A stretch of 64,000 nt of DNA, from contig JBAOHN010000004.1 of NCBI GenBank assembly GCA_037045385.1, forward strand, positions 1 through 64,000. The letters run 5' to 3'. The notes under the pieces are model-generated. The model made no database searches. It saw only the letters and a program-made list of their open reading frames with translations, and was not told the origin of the DNA. Each line of letters begins with the position of its first letter. Position 1 is the first letter of the stretch. Shown one piece after another: positions 42,873-50,811 of this stretch. The stretch is from Baekduia sp037045385. GTDB lineage: Bacteria > Actinomycetota > Thermoleophilia > Solirubrobacterales > Solirubrobacteraceae. Position numbers and translations under genes: made by a program.

Positions 42873-43348
42873 CAGCTCTCGAGCGTGGCGACCGCGAGCG
42901 CAGCGGCGCCCTCACCGCGGCCGGCGAAGCCGATGCCCTCGCCGGTCGTTGCCTTGATGTTCACGGCGCCAGCGTCGACTCCGAGGGCGGCGGCGAGGCG
43001 CGCTCTGATCTGCTCTCGGTACGGCCCGATCTTCGGCCGTTCGAGCACGAGCGTCGTGTCGACGTTGCCGATCCCGAACCCCGCGTCGCGGACGAGCCCG
43101 GCCACGTGCCTCAGCAGCTCGATCGAATCCGCGTCCTTCCAGCGCGGGTCGGTGTCCGGGAAGTGCTCGCCGATGTCGCCGAGCCCGGCGGCGCCGAGCA
43201 CCGCATCGATGACGGCGTGGGCCACTACGTCGGCGTCGCTGTGCCCGTCGAGACCCTGCTCGTGCGGGATCGTCACGCCGCCGATGATCAGCGGCCGGCC
43301 GCCGGCGAGCCGGTGCGAGTCCCAGCCGATTCCAGTTCGGACGCTCAC
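42872..43348 (-). CDS. ispF: 2-C-methyl-D-erythritol 2,4-cyclodiphosphate synthase
   Basis: 158 residues, typical length. Zinc site and signature: GIGWDSHRLAGGRPLIIGG, GLDGHSDADVVAHAVIDA, GDIGEHFPDTD, and the C-terminal VNIKATTGEGIGFAGRGEG. It closes CDP-ME-2-phosphate to MEcPP in the non-mevalonate isoprenoid pathway. ispD is about 2.8 kb upstream on the same strand, separated by a PHP phosphatase and two plus-strand genes, so the usual ispD-ispF pair is broken here. Confidence 0.97.
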   Translation of the reverse strand: MSVRTGIGWDSHRLAGGRPLIIGGVTIPHEQGLDGHSDADVVAHAVIDAVLGAAGLGDIGEHFPDTDPRWKDADSIELLRHVAGLVRDAGFGIGNVDTTLVLERPKIGPYREQIRARLAAALGVDAGAVNIKATTGEGIGFAGRGEGAAALAVATLES

Positions 43349-44190
43349 AGCTCTGCGCCGATCGGATGGAGGGTGACGCCGCGGTGGTCGAAGACGGCGA
43401 GCTCGCCGATCCCCGCACCCGCCAGCAGCTCGAGCGCCTGGTCGTAACCGTGGCCGAGCACGTCAGGCGTGTGGGCGTCGCTGGAGAGCGCGATCGGGTT
43501 CCCGGTTTCGGCGACCATCTTCAGGAACTCGGCGTCGGGGTAGATCTCGCCGACCGGTTTGCGAAGGCCGGCGGTCGAGACCTCCACGGCGATGCCCGAC
43601 TCGGCGATCTGCTCGATTGCGAGCTCGTAGTAATGGCGAACGTCCTTGTCGGGCCAGGGTCTCAGGACATCACCTCGGCCCCAGTGCTTGACGAGGTCGG
43701 GGTGGGCGAGGATGTCGAACAGGCCGGAGGCCGCGAGCTCACCGAGCCATGTGAAGTACGTGCGCCAGACCTGGTCTGCCGAGGTCGCGGTCGTCCAGAC
43801 GTCGTGCAGGTCGAAGTCGACGGCGCCGTTGCCGACGAAGTGGATCGAGCCGACGACGTAGTCCCAGTCGCGTGCGTCGAGCAGGTCGCGGAGCCGCTCC
43901 TCCCGCCCGGGGATGAAGTCGGCCTCGATGCCGAGCTTGAGGTCGGTCTCGCTGCGCACGAAGTCGCAGTAGGCGTCGATATCGTCGCGTGCGTTGTCGG
44001 CCCAGTGGTCGTGGTCCCAGACATCGAGCGCCTGGGTGAAGCGGTAGACGTGCTCGGCGACCCCGAGCTCAGAGATCCCGCGATCGGCGGCCTGCCGACG
44101 GTACTCCGCGGCGTTCTCGGCGGTGAAGTATTGCTCCGCGGTCGTGTTCGGGCCGTCCGGGCGCAGGTGGACGTGGTAGTCGGTCAGCAC
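43345..44190 (-). CDS. PHP-domain phosphoesterase (histidinol-phosphatase-like)
   Basis: 281 residues from GTG 44190. The metal motifs of the PHP fold are in order: TDYHVHLRPDG, LGIEADFIPG, YVVGSIHFVG, DILAHPDLVKHWG and SSDAHTPDVLGHG. This is the HisK/HisJ type. It would dephosphorylate histidinol phosphate or another small phosphoester; no his genes are adjacent, so the substrate is open. It overlaps ispF by ATGA. TAGAGT on the minus strand lies 10 bases before the start. Confidence 0.88.
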   Translation of the reverse strand: MLTDYHVHLRPDGPNTTAEQYFTAENAAEYRRQAADRGISELGVAEHVYRFTQALDVWDHDHWADNARDDIDAYCDFVRSETDLKLGIEADFIPGREERLRDLLDARDWDYVVGSIHFVGNGAVDFDLHDVWTTATSADQVWRTYFTWLGELAASGLFDILAHPDLVKHWGRGDVLRPWPDKDVRHYYELAIEQIAESGIAVEVSTAGLRKPVGEIYPDAEFLKMVAETGNPIALSSDAHTPDVLGHGYDQALELLAGAGIGELAVFDHRGVTLHPIGAEL

Positions 44191-44220
44191 AACAGCGGGG
44201 ACTCTAGAGCGGTGCGCCCG

Positions 44221-44226
44221 TAGACT
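44221..44226 (+). promoter_or_regulatory. Candidate -10 box for a leaderless transcript
   Basis: TAGACT (TANNNT) ends 7 bases before ATG 44234, in a 43-bp divergent gap. Confidence 0.5.
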
Positions 44227-44233
44227 CGGCGCG

Positions 44234-44914
44234 ATGCCTCGCGGCGCGAACCTCGTGTTGTCGGACGAAGCCGTCGTCGGGACCGGTGTCCGGTTCGGCG
44301 CCAACGTCGTCGTTCACGGCGCCGTTGTCCTCGGCGAGGACGTCACGGTCGGCGACGGCGCGATCCTCGGCAAGCCGCCCGCGCGGGGCGATGCGGATGA
44401 CGAGCCGCTGCGCGTCGGCAACGGCGCGACGATCTGCGCGCAGGCGATCGTCTGCGCAGGGGCGACGATCGGCGAGCGGGCGTTGATCGGTGACCAGGCG
44501 TTCGTGCGCGAGCGCGTGACGATCGGCGCCGGGTCGGTCCTCGGTCGCGGCAGCTGCGTCGAGAACGACACGACGATCGGCGACCGCGTCGTGATCCAGA
44601 GCGACGCCAACATCACCGCGTACTGCGTGATCGAGGACGACGTGTTCGTGGCACCCGGCGTCCGGACGACCAACGACGACACGATGAACCGCCACGACGG
44701 CGGCCATCGGCTCCGCGGTGCGACGCTGCGGCGCGGCTCCCGGATCGGCGGCGGTGCAGTGCTGACCCCGGGCGTCGTCATCGGCGAAGAGGCGTTCGTG
44801 GCGGCAGGTGCGGTCGTCACTGCCGACGTGGCGCCACGAGCCGTCGTGATGGGCGTGCCGGCACGGGTGGTCCGGCAGGTGCCGGACGAAGAGCTGCTCG
44901 AGCGGTGGCGTTGA
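44234..44914 (+). CDS. Hexapeptide-repeat (left-handed beta-helix) acyltransferase
   Basis: 226 residues, almost all hexapeptide rungs (VGTGVRFGANVVVHGAVVLG, then VTVGDGAILG, ATIGERALIG, TIGAGSVLG, TIGDRVVIQS) with a loop NDDTMNRHDGGHRLRGATL near residue 150 and a C-terminal GVVIGEEAFVAAGAVVTADV, PARVVRQVPDEEL. This is the LbetaH acetyltransferase pattern of sugar O/N-acetyltransferases (WbbJ/NeuD-like). It probably acylates an activated sugar. Its end overlaps the next gene. Confidence 0.9.
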   Translation: MPRGANLVLSDEAVVGTGVRFGANVVVHGAVVLGEDVTVGDGAILGKPPARGDADDEPLRVGNGATICAQAIVCAGATIGERALIGDQAFVRERVTIGAGSVLGRGSCVENDTTIGDRVVIQSDANITAYCVIEDDVFVAPGVRTTNDDTMNRHDGGHRLRGATLRRGSRIGGGAVLTPGVVIGEEAFVAAGAVVTADVAPRAVVMGVPARVVRQVPDEELLERWR

Positions 44915-46086
44915 CGCCGCCGGTCGACGTCGCCGTGATCGGCGGCGGGATCGTCGGACTCGCGACGGCCCGGGCGGTGCAGCGGCGATCGCCCGGGGCC
45001 CGAGTCGCGCTGCTGGAAGCCAGCGCGGAACTCGCCCGGGAACAGACCGGCCACAACTCCGGGGTGATCCACACGGGCGTCTACTACGCGCCCGGATCGC
45101 TCAAGGCGCGGCTCTGCGTCGAGGGCGCGGCGGCGATGCGCGAGTTCTGCGAGAGGCGCGACATCCCGACGGTGCGCTGCGGCAAGCTGATCGTCGCGAC
45201 CGATGAGCGTGAGCTCGCCGGGCTCGACGAGCTCGAGCGCCGTGGCCGCGCCAACGGCGTGCCCGAACTCGAGCGACTCGACGCTCGCCGGTTGACCGAG
45301 CGCGAACCCAATGTTCGCGGGGTCGCGGCGCTGTGGTCGCCGGAGGCGGCGGTCGTCGACTTCCGCCGCGTCGCGCTGGCGCTTGCGGAAGAGATCCGGG
45401 GGGACGGCGGACGTGTTGAGACCGGCTGGGCGGTCTCGCGTGTGGCGCGCGGCGGCACCGGCGCGGTGATCGAGACCGCCGGTGGCAGGCGCCTGGCTGC
45501 GGCCCACGTGATCGCCTGCGCCGGCGCCGGGTCCGACCGGCTCGCGGAAGCATCGGGCGCGCCGGCCGATCCGCGGATCGTCCCCTTCCGCGGCAGTTAC
45601 CTCACGGTCCTCCCCGACCGCGCCGGACTCGTGCGCTCGATGATCTACCCGGTCCCCGACCCGGCGCTCCCGTTCCTCGGTGTCCATCTGACGCCGACGC
45701 CGGACGGCGGACTGACGATCGGCCCGACCGCGCTGCTGACGCCGAGCCTGAGATCGCTCCGCTGGCGTGGAACCGCCCGGATGGTCTGGCGCCACAGGCG
45801 GGCCGCGATCGGCGAGCTGCGGATGGCGGCGAGCCGCCGGGCGCTGATCGACGAGGCCGCGCGTTACGTCCCGTCGCTGAGCCCGCGGGACGTGCTCGCG
45901 GGCTCAACCTACGGCGTCCGCGCCCAGGCGCTCGGTCGTGACGGCACGCTGCTCGACGACTTCGCGTTCTCCGAGGACGGTCCGGTGCTGCACGTGCGCA
46001 ACGCGCCATCGCCGGCGGCGACATCTTCGCTCGCGATCGGCGAGCTGCTCGCCGATCGCCTGCCGGCCGCCGTCGGTCCCGGATAG
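44905..46086 (+). CDS. lhgO: L-2-hydroxyglutarate oxidase
   Basis: 393 residues from GTG 44905 (TTG 44911, in a TTGA overlap, is an alternative). The FAD site is VAVIGGGIVGLATARAVQRR. The LhgO signature GHNSGVIHTGVYYAPGSLKA, then AAMREFCERRDIPTVRCGKL is complete, with FRGSYLTVLPD and the C-terminal GSTYGVRAQALGRDG. It oxidises L-2-hydroxyglutarate to 2-oxoglutarate, passing electrons to the membrane. Its last codons and stop lie in the left arm of palindrome E, so the protein ends VGPG. Confidence 0.93.
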   Translation: MALTPPVDVAVIGGGIVGLATARAVQRRSPGARVALLEASAELAREQTGHNSGVIHTGVYYAPGSLKARLCVEGAAAMREFCERRDIPTVRCGKLIVATDERELAGLDELERRGRANGVPELERLDARRLTEREPNVRGVAALWSPEAAVVDFRRVALALAEEIRGDGGRVETGWAVSRVARGGTGAVIETAGGRRLAAAHVIACAGAGSDRLAEASGAPADPRIVPFRGSYLTVLPDRAGLVRSMIYPVPDPALPFLGVHLTPTPDGGLTIGPTALLTPSLRSLRWRGTARMVWRHRRAAIGELRMAASRRALIDEAARYVPSLSPRDVLAGSTYGVRAQALGRDGTLLDDFAFSEDGPVLHVRNAPSPAATSSLAIGELLADRLPAAVGPG

Positions 46087-46117
46087 CGACGCGGATCGTC
46101 GCTATCCGGGACCAACG
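46071..46117. repeat. 47-bp palindromic element, copy E, shared by two converging genes
   Basis: Arms 46075-46091 and 46097-46113 are a perfect 17-bp inverted repeat with loop CGGAT. It matches copy C in length and carries the GGATAGC block and ACCAACG end, with GGTCCC replacing GGTACC. The left arm contains the lhgO stop and the right arm the ispD stop. It probably acts as a bidirectional terminator. Confidence 0.85.
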
Positions 46118-46791
46118 CCGCGGGGACCGTCAGCGCCGGCAAGCAGCAGTTCGGCTACCCGAAGGTCGAGCGGAGTCGTCACCTTGAGGTTCTCCGGCGG
46201 GCTTTCGACGACGACAACCGTGCCGCCCGCCGCCTCGACAAGCGAGGCGTCGTCGGTCGCGGCCGCGAGCACGTCGTCTGGCTGGTCGAGCACTCGTTCG
46301 AGCACGTCTCGACGGAAGACTTGCGGCGTCTGAACCGCCCACAGCGCCGTGCGGTCGAGCGTGCGCTCGACGACGCGGTCGCTACCCGCGACCTTAACGG
46401 TGTCGGTGACCGGCGCCGCCGCGACCGCGGCGTCGACACCCGGCTGCGCGGCAGCCGCGAGTGTCCGCTCGACGACCTTGTCCGTCACAAGCGGCCGCGC
46501 CGCGTCATGGACGAGCACGAGTTCGGCCGCCCCGGCGACTGCCAGCGCGGCCCGCACCGAATGCGACCGCTCGGCGCCACCGGCCACGCCGACGACGCCC
46601 TCAGGCAGCACGTCGGCGCCGGCGCCGGGCGGCAGCGCCACGATCACCTCGCCGATCGCATCTGACTCGCAGAGCACGGCGAGCGACCAGTCGAGCATCG
46701 GCCGCCCGGCGACAGGGACGAACGCCTTCGGCACGTCCGCCCCAAGCCGCGAGCCGGAGCCCGCGGCGACAAGCAGAGCGACCGCGCTCAG
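46102..46791 (-). CDS. ispD: 2-C-methyl-D-erythritol 4-phosphate cytidylyltransferase (CTG start)
   Basis: 229 residues if started at CTG 46791. The nucleotide-binding motif LLVAAGSGSRLGADVPKAF spans the first canonical start (GTG 46734), so that start would remove the AAGxGxR catalytic loop. No ATG, GTG or TTG lies in frame between the upstream stop (46846-46848) and this motif. CTG 46791 forms a CTGA overlap with the carD stop, the coupling pattern used elsewhere in the window. Other motifs: VLVHDAARPLVT, AAPVTDTVK, QTPQVFRRDVLE, VVVVESPPENLKVTTPLDL. It makes CDP-ME in the MEP pathway. The C-terminus VGPG comes from palindrome E. Confidence 0.93.
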   Translation of the reverse strand: MSAVALLVAAGSGSRLGADVPKAFVPVAGRPMLDWSLAVLCESDAIGEVIVALPPGAGADVLPEGVVGVAGGAERSHSVRAALAVAGAAELVLVHDAARPLVTDKVVERTLAAAAQPGVDAAVAAAPVTDTVKVAGSDRVVERTLDRTALWAVQTPQVFRRDVLERVLDQPDDVLAAATDDASLVEAAGGTVVVVESPPENLKVTTPLDLRVAELLLAGADGPRGVGPG

Positions 46792-47363
46792 CGTGCTGCG
46801 GCCAGGCGCTCGGCCGAAGAAGTCAGCAGGTCGTCGAGGTACGCCTCAGCTTCGTCCTCGTCCTTCTCGAGCGCGTACATCAGCTCGGAGGCGAGGATCT
46901 TCTTGGCGCGGGTGAACATCTGCTTCTCGCCGGTCGACAGGCCTTTGTCGTGCTCACGCAGCGCGAGGTTGCGGACGACCTCGGCGAGCTCGTAGATGTC
47001 GCCGGTCTTGATCTTGTCGCGGTTGTGCTTGAAGCGGCGGTTCCAGTTCTTCGGCATCTCGGACATGTCGTCCTCGAGCACGGCCAGGACCTTCTTGACG
47101 GTGTCCTCGTCGATCACGCGGCGCAGACCGGCGATTCCCGCGTTCTCGCACGGGACCATCACCGTCATGTCGTTGTGGAGGATCTTGATCATGAGGTACT
47201 CGCGCTCCTCGCCCTTGAAGAGCTTCTTGAGCTCCTTCTTGAGCACCTGCCCGGCGCCGTGGTGCGGGTACACGACGTTGTCGCCGACCTCGAACTCGAT
47301 GTTGACGATCTCGACGACGTCGAGCTCTTCGAGCAGCTGGTCTTCGGGGGCTTCGGTCGGCAT
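46788..47363 (-). CDS. carD: CarD-family RNA polymerase-binding regulator
   Basis: 191 residues with a strong ribosome site (AGGAGGAGAGCA before ATG 47363). The N-terminal Tudor-like RNAP-interaction domain reads FEVGDNVVYPHHGAGQVL, EYLMIKILHNDMTVMVP. The helical DNA-binding domain has MPKNWNRRFKHNRDKIKTGD, followed by ELAEVVRNLALREHDKGLS and GEKQMFTRAKKILASEL. It stabilises open promoter complexes, especially at rRNA genes in actinobacteria. It is followed by ispD in a 4-base overlap, a conserved actinobacterial pairing. Confidence 0.97.
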   Translation of the reverse strand: MPTEAPEDQLLEELDVVEIVNIEFEVGDNVVYPHHGAGQVLKKELKKLFKGEEREYLMIKILHNDMTVMVPCENAGIAGLRRVIDEDTVKKVLAVLEDDMSEMPKNWNRRFKHNRDKIKTGDIYELAEVVRNLALREHDKGLSTGEKQMFTRAKKILASELMYALEKDEDEAEAYLDDLLTSSAERLAAAR

Positions 47364-47427
47364 TGCTCTCCTCCTGGTTTGAACGGTCAGCGAGCGCGCT
47401 GCGGCGCCCGGGCATGGTGAATCGCAG

Positions 47428-48552
47428 TCATGTCTGCAGGTAGCGGTCGACGAGGTTGATCTCCTGCTGGCGCCGCATGCTCTCGCGGATGTCGCGGGCG
47501 CGGAACTCGCCGACGCCCTCGACGGCCGCCAGCTCCTCGTCGGATGCGGCGATCAGGTCGTCGAGACCGCCGAACTCACTGATCAGCTCGCTGATCGCGA
47601 GCTTGGGAAGACGTGGGACGCGGCCGAGCACGCGGTGACCGCGCGGCGTCACGGTGTGGTCGAGCGTGTTGACCTTGCGGTCGTAGCCGAGCAGCTCGGC
47701 GAGTTTGCCGAAATCGAGCAGGTCCTGCTGGGGGAGGACGGCCAGCTGCTCGATCGCCGAAGCGAAGATCGACTCATCGGCGCCTTCGGCGAGGTAGTCC
47801 TCGACGAGGGCGGCGCGCTCGGCGGCGACACCGACCATGACCTCCTCGAGCTGCATCTCGATCAGCCGGCCCTCGGTGCCGAGCTCGACGATGTGCCGTT
47901 CGATCTCGACCGCCATCCGGGTCACGAGCTCGGAGCGCTGGAGCACGGTGAGCACGTCGTGCAGCGTCGCGCCGCCCTCGAACTCGAGCGCGGTCAGGCG
48001 CGTGGCGACCTGGTCGAGCCGGGCGCGGTACTTGTCGATCGTCGCGAGCGCCTGATTGGCCTTCGCGAGCACGACCGGGATGTCCTCGAGCAGGTACTTC
48101 TGTCCGTCGATGAACAGCGCCACGACCTCGCGGCGCTGGGAGATCGCGATCACCATCGCCTCTGTCTGCTTGGAGACGCGCTCGGCGGTGCGGTGGCGGG
48201 TGCCGGTCTCGAGCGTGAGGATCGTCGGATCGGGCGTGAACTGCACGTTCGCCATCCCGATCTTCGTGGCGTTGACGTTGAGCGTGATGCCGCCGTCCAT
48301 CTTCGCCACCTGGTACAGCAGCGCCGGCGTGTAGTCGACGTCGAGCTTGATCCCGCCGGAGTAGAGGAAGCTGAGCTCCTCCTCCTCGCCGATCACGATC
48401 AGGCCGCCGGTGCCTGCGTGGAGGATGTCGTCGAGACCCTCGCGGAGCGGAGTGCCAGGCGCGACCATCTCGAGCGCCTTGACGAGGCGCGGATCCTGAC
48501 GGGTTTCGAGCTCATGCCCATCCCCGGATCGCGCGACCATTTCAGCAATCAT
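47428..48552 (-). CDS. disA: DNA integrity scanning protein, c-di-AMP synthase
   Basis: 374 residues, near the usual 350-360. The DAC domain holds the active-site motifs AKMDGGITLN (DGA-type) and LETGTRHRTAERV (RHR). A helical spine follows, and the C-terminal helix-hairpin-helix domain (DDLIAASDEELAAVEGVGEF) binds branched DNA. It converts ATP to c-di-AMP and pauses on DNA damage. It lies between radA and carD, the usual place. A c-di-AMP riboswitch controls a wall hydrolase at 1764-2357 in this window. M5 (48540) is an alternative start. Confidence 0.97.
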   Translation of the reverse strand: MIAEMVARSGDGHELETRQDPRLVKALEMVAPGTPLREGLDDILHAGTGGLIVIGEEEELSFLYSGGIKLDVDYTPALLYQVAKMDGGITLNVNATKIGMANVQFTPDPTILTLETGTRHRTAERVSKQTEAMVIAISQRREVVALFIDGQKYLLEDIPVVLAKANQALATIDKYRARLDQVATRLTALEFEGGATLHDVLTVLQRSELVTRMAVEIERHIVELGTEGRLIEMQLEEVMVGVAAERAALVEDYLAEGADESIFASAIEQLAVLPQQDLLDFGKLAELLGYDRKVNTLDHTVTPRGHRVLGRVPRLPKLAISELISEFGGLDDLIAASDEELAAVEGVGEFRARDIRESMRRQQEINLVDRYLQT

Positions 48553-48568
48553 ACCAGGGGGTCTGCGA

Positions 48569-48603
48569 TCAGGCGTTGTGCCTGAAGGCCTTGCGGCGCA
48601 AGG
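48569..48603 (-). terminator. Double hairpin between radA and disA
   Basis: Two back-to-back stems: TCAGGC-GTTGT-GCCTGA (48569-48585) and CCTTGC-GGC-GCAAGG (48589-48603). They lie just past the radA stop and before disA on the same strand. No T-run. They could attenuate read-through from radA or stabilise its 3' end. Confidence 0.5.
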
Positions 48604-48615
48604 GATTGCGGCCGC

Positions 48616-49968
48616 TCAGACGGCCTCGGCGGCGCCCGCGAGCGCCGCGCGGAGAGCACGCCCGATCGTGCGATGCTCGCCCGGGTGGATGACCGGGTCG
48701 AGCCCGAACTTCGCAGCCTCTTCGAGCCGGCGTTCCGCGTGGCCGACGCTGCGCAGCTCACCGGTCAGGCCGAGTTCGCCGAAGCAGGCGAGCGGCTGCT
48801 CACGGCTACCGAGCGGAACTCCACGGGCCGCGCTCGCGACGGCGAGCGCGACCGCGAGGTCGGCGCCCGGCTCATCGACGCGGATGCCGCCGACGACGTT
48901 GACGAAGACGTCGGCGCTCCCGGTCCCGAGCTTCGCGTGCCGCCCGAGGACCGCGAGCACGAGCGCGAGGCGGTTGCGGTCGATGCCCGTGCAGACCCGC
49001 CGCGGCGGCTCGAGCTCGCTCGGATGGACGAGCGCCTGGACTTCGACGAGCAGCGGCCGCGAGCCCTCCATCGCGCAGAGGACGACCGACCCCGGTTTGC
49101 CGGTTGCCTCGCCGACGAAGCGTGCGCTCGGGTCGAGAACCTCGACGAGGCCGCCCTCACGCATCTCGAAGACGCCGGTCTCGTTGGTCGAGCCGAAGCG
49201 GTTCTTGAGCGCCCGCAGCGTGCGGTAGGTCCGTTCCCGCTCGCCTTCGAACTGGAGCACGGCGTCGACGAGATGCTCGAGCACGCGCGGCCCGGCGATC
49301 GACCCCTCCTTCGTGACGTGGCCGACGACTATCACGGCCGTCCCGAGCGGCTTGCACGTCCGCATCAGCTGCGCCGCGACCTCGCGGACCTGGCCGACCG
49401 ACCCGGGGGCCCCGGTCAGGGCGCTGTCGCTCAGCGTCTGCACGGAGTCGATCACGCAGACCGCCGGCCTGATCGACCCGATCGCGGCGAGAACGCCGCC
49501 GAGGTCGGTCTCAGCCAGCACGGGGACGTCGAGCGCGCGACAGCCGTCGGTCTCGAGGCGTTCGTGGCGGAGCCGGATCTGGGCCGCCGACTCCTCGCCG
49601 GAGACGTAGAGCACACTCCGGCCCGCACCGGCGAGGTTGCCGAGCGCCATGCCGGTGAGCGTCGACTTGCCGATGCCCGGCGCGCCACCGAGCAAGACGA
49701 GCGAGCCCGGGACGAGTCCGCCGCCGAGGACGCGATCGAGCTCACCGACACCGGTCTCGAGCCGCTCGGCCTGCTCGCCGCGGACGTCCCTGAGCACGAT
49801 CGGCTTCGCGGCTACCTCGGGGACACGGACGCGTCCACTCGGAGCCGCCTGCGGCGCGCGCTCCTCGACGAGCGTGTTCCACTCGCCGCAGCCCGGGCAT
49901 TGCCCCATCCAGCGCGGCTCGGAGTGGGCGCAGGAGCTGCAGACGTGGATCGTCGCCGGACGGGCCAT
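48616..49968 (-). CDS. radA: DNA repair protein RadA (Sms)
   Basis: 450 residues from ATG 49968. A four-Cys zinc finger opens the protein (HVCSSCAHSEPRWMGQCPGC). The RecA-like ATPase has Walker A LLGGAPGIGKSTLTG, Walker B VCVIDSVQTL and the RadA-specific KNRFG. The C-terminal Lon-like domain (DVFVNVVGGIRVDEPGADLA) is present. It drives branch migration in recombination repair. It precedes disA; in Bacillus RadA restrains DisA cyclase activity, so their pairing is functional. Confidence 0.97.
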   Translation of the reverse strand: MARPATIHVCSSCAHSEPRWMGQCPGCGEWNTLVEERAPQAAPSGRVRVPEVAAKPIVLRDVRGEQAERLETGVGELDRVLGGGLVPGSLVLLGGAPGIGKSTLTGMALGNLAGAGRSVLYVSGEESAAQIRLRHERLETDGCRALDVPVLAETDLGGVLAAIGSIRPAVCVIDSVQTLSDSALTGAPGSVGQVREVAAQLMRTCKPLGTAVIVVGHVTKEGSIAGPRVLEHLVDAVLQFEGERERTYRTLRALKNRFGSTNETGVFEMREGGLVEVLDPSARFVGEATGKPGSVVLCAMEGSRPLLVEVQALVHPSELEPPRRVCTGIDRNRLALVLAVLGRHAKLGTGSADVFVNVVGGIRVDEPGADLAVALAVASAARGVPLGSREQPLACFGELGLTGELRSVGHAERRLEEAAKFGLDPVIHPGEHRTIGRALRAALAGAAEAV

Positions 49969-50031
49969 CGGGAGCCGAGCGTACGGTTCGGCCCCGACAG
50001 ATCGGCTCACCGGCGCCGATAACCAGGAGAG

Positions 50032-50811
50032 ATGGCAACCGCACGCCACCGTCTGCTCCTGCCGGCCCTGCTGATGGCCTCGTGGTGCGCCGCCGGCGCG
50101 GCGGCGGCGAACGCCGCGACGATGCTCGAGACGAGCGAGCAGAAGATCGCCTCGGCCGTCCGCTTCGAGGGTGTCGGCTGCGAGCGGCCTGCCGAGCAGA
50201 TCGTTGTCCTGCCCAAGCAGTCAAAGGCGATCACGCCTGAGAGCCCGCTCGCCGGAACCAAGCTGTACGGCGCCGGAACGAGCGAACCGATCGCCATCGT
50301 CAAGCGCGTCTACTACGCGCCCGGGATCATCACATGGGAGGTCGCAGGCACCGGGTCGAGCTGCGTGACTCCCTCAACGTGGCAGACCGGCGTTGTCACG
50401 CTCAGGGCGACCGTGACGACCGTCCGGCGGGTCCTGACGCGCGCGACCGTCATAGCCCGTGGCGACCGGATCTGCCGCGCCGGCTTCGCGAAGGCGAACC
50501 CTGAGCTCAAGGGCATCGACTCCGCCCCCTTCGCCGAACAGGCCGAGCGCTACCGCCGGATGGCACGCGAGCTGCGCGCGATGAATCGTCGCCTCGGCGC
50601 GCTGCAAGTCCCGTCGGAACGGAAGACGGCGTTCCGGTCGTTCCGCAACCGGATCGACGATCTGCAGCTCGCGATCGGCGAGGCGGCGAGCGCGGCGTCA
50701 CAGCGTGACCGGACCGGCGTCAGTGACGCGAGGCTCCGAGCGCTCACCGCGGTCGGAGATGCGGTGTCCGCCGCGCGCCGGTACGGCTTCCGCGGCGCCT
50801 GCGCGGCCTAG
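50032..50811 (+). CDS. Secreted protein with Cys-bounded helical domain
   Basis: 259 residues with a signal peptide (1-29). Residues 40-135 are beta-rich with two Cys (VGCERPAEQ; GSSCVTPSTW). Residues 140-258 are helical and start VIARGDRICRAGFAKANPEL and end ARRYGFRGAC, the same layout as residues 30-150 of the lipoprotein at 14967 (ICR near the start, a P..R.AF..F segment, AxxYG(L/F)xxC at the end). The function is unknown. It is divergent from radA; AGGAG lies very close to the ATG. Confidence 0.87.
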   Translation: MATARHRLLLPALLMASWCAAGAAAANAATMLETSEQKIASAVRFEGVGCERPAEQIVVLPKQSKAITPESPLAGTKLYGAGTSEPIAIVKRVYYAPGIITWEVAGTGSSCVTPSTWQTGVVTLRATVTTVRRVLTRATVIARGDRICRAGFAKANPELKGIDSAPFAEQAERYRRMARELRAMNRRLGALQVPSERKTAFRSFRNRIDDLQLAIGEAASAASQRDRTGVSDARLRALTAVGDAVSAARRYGFRGACAA

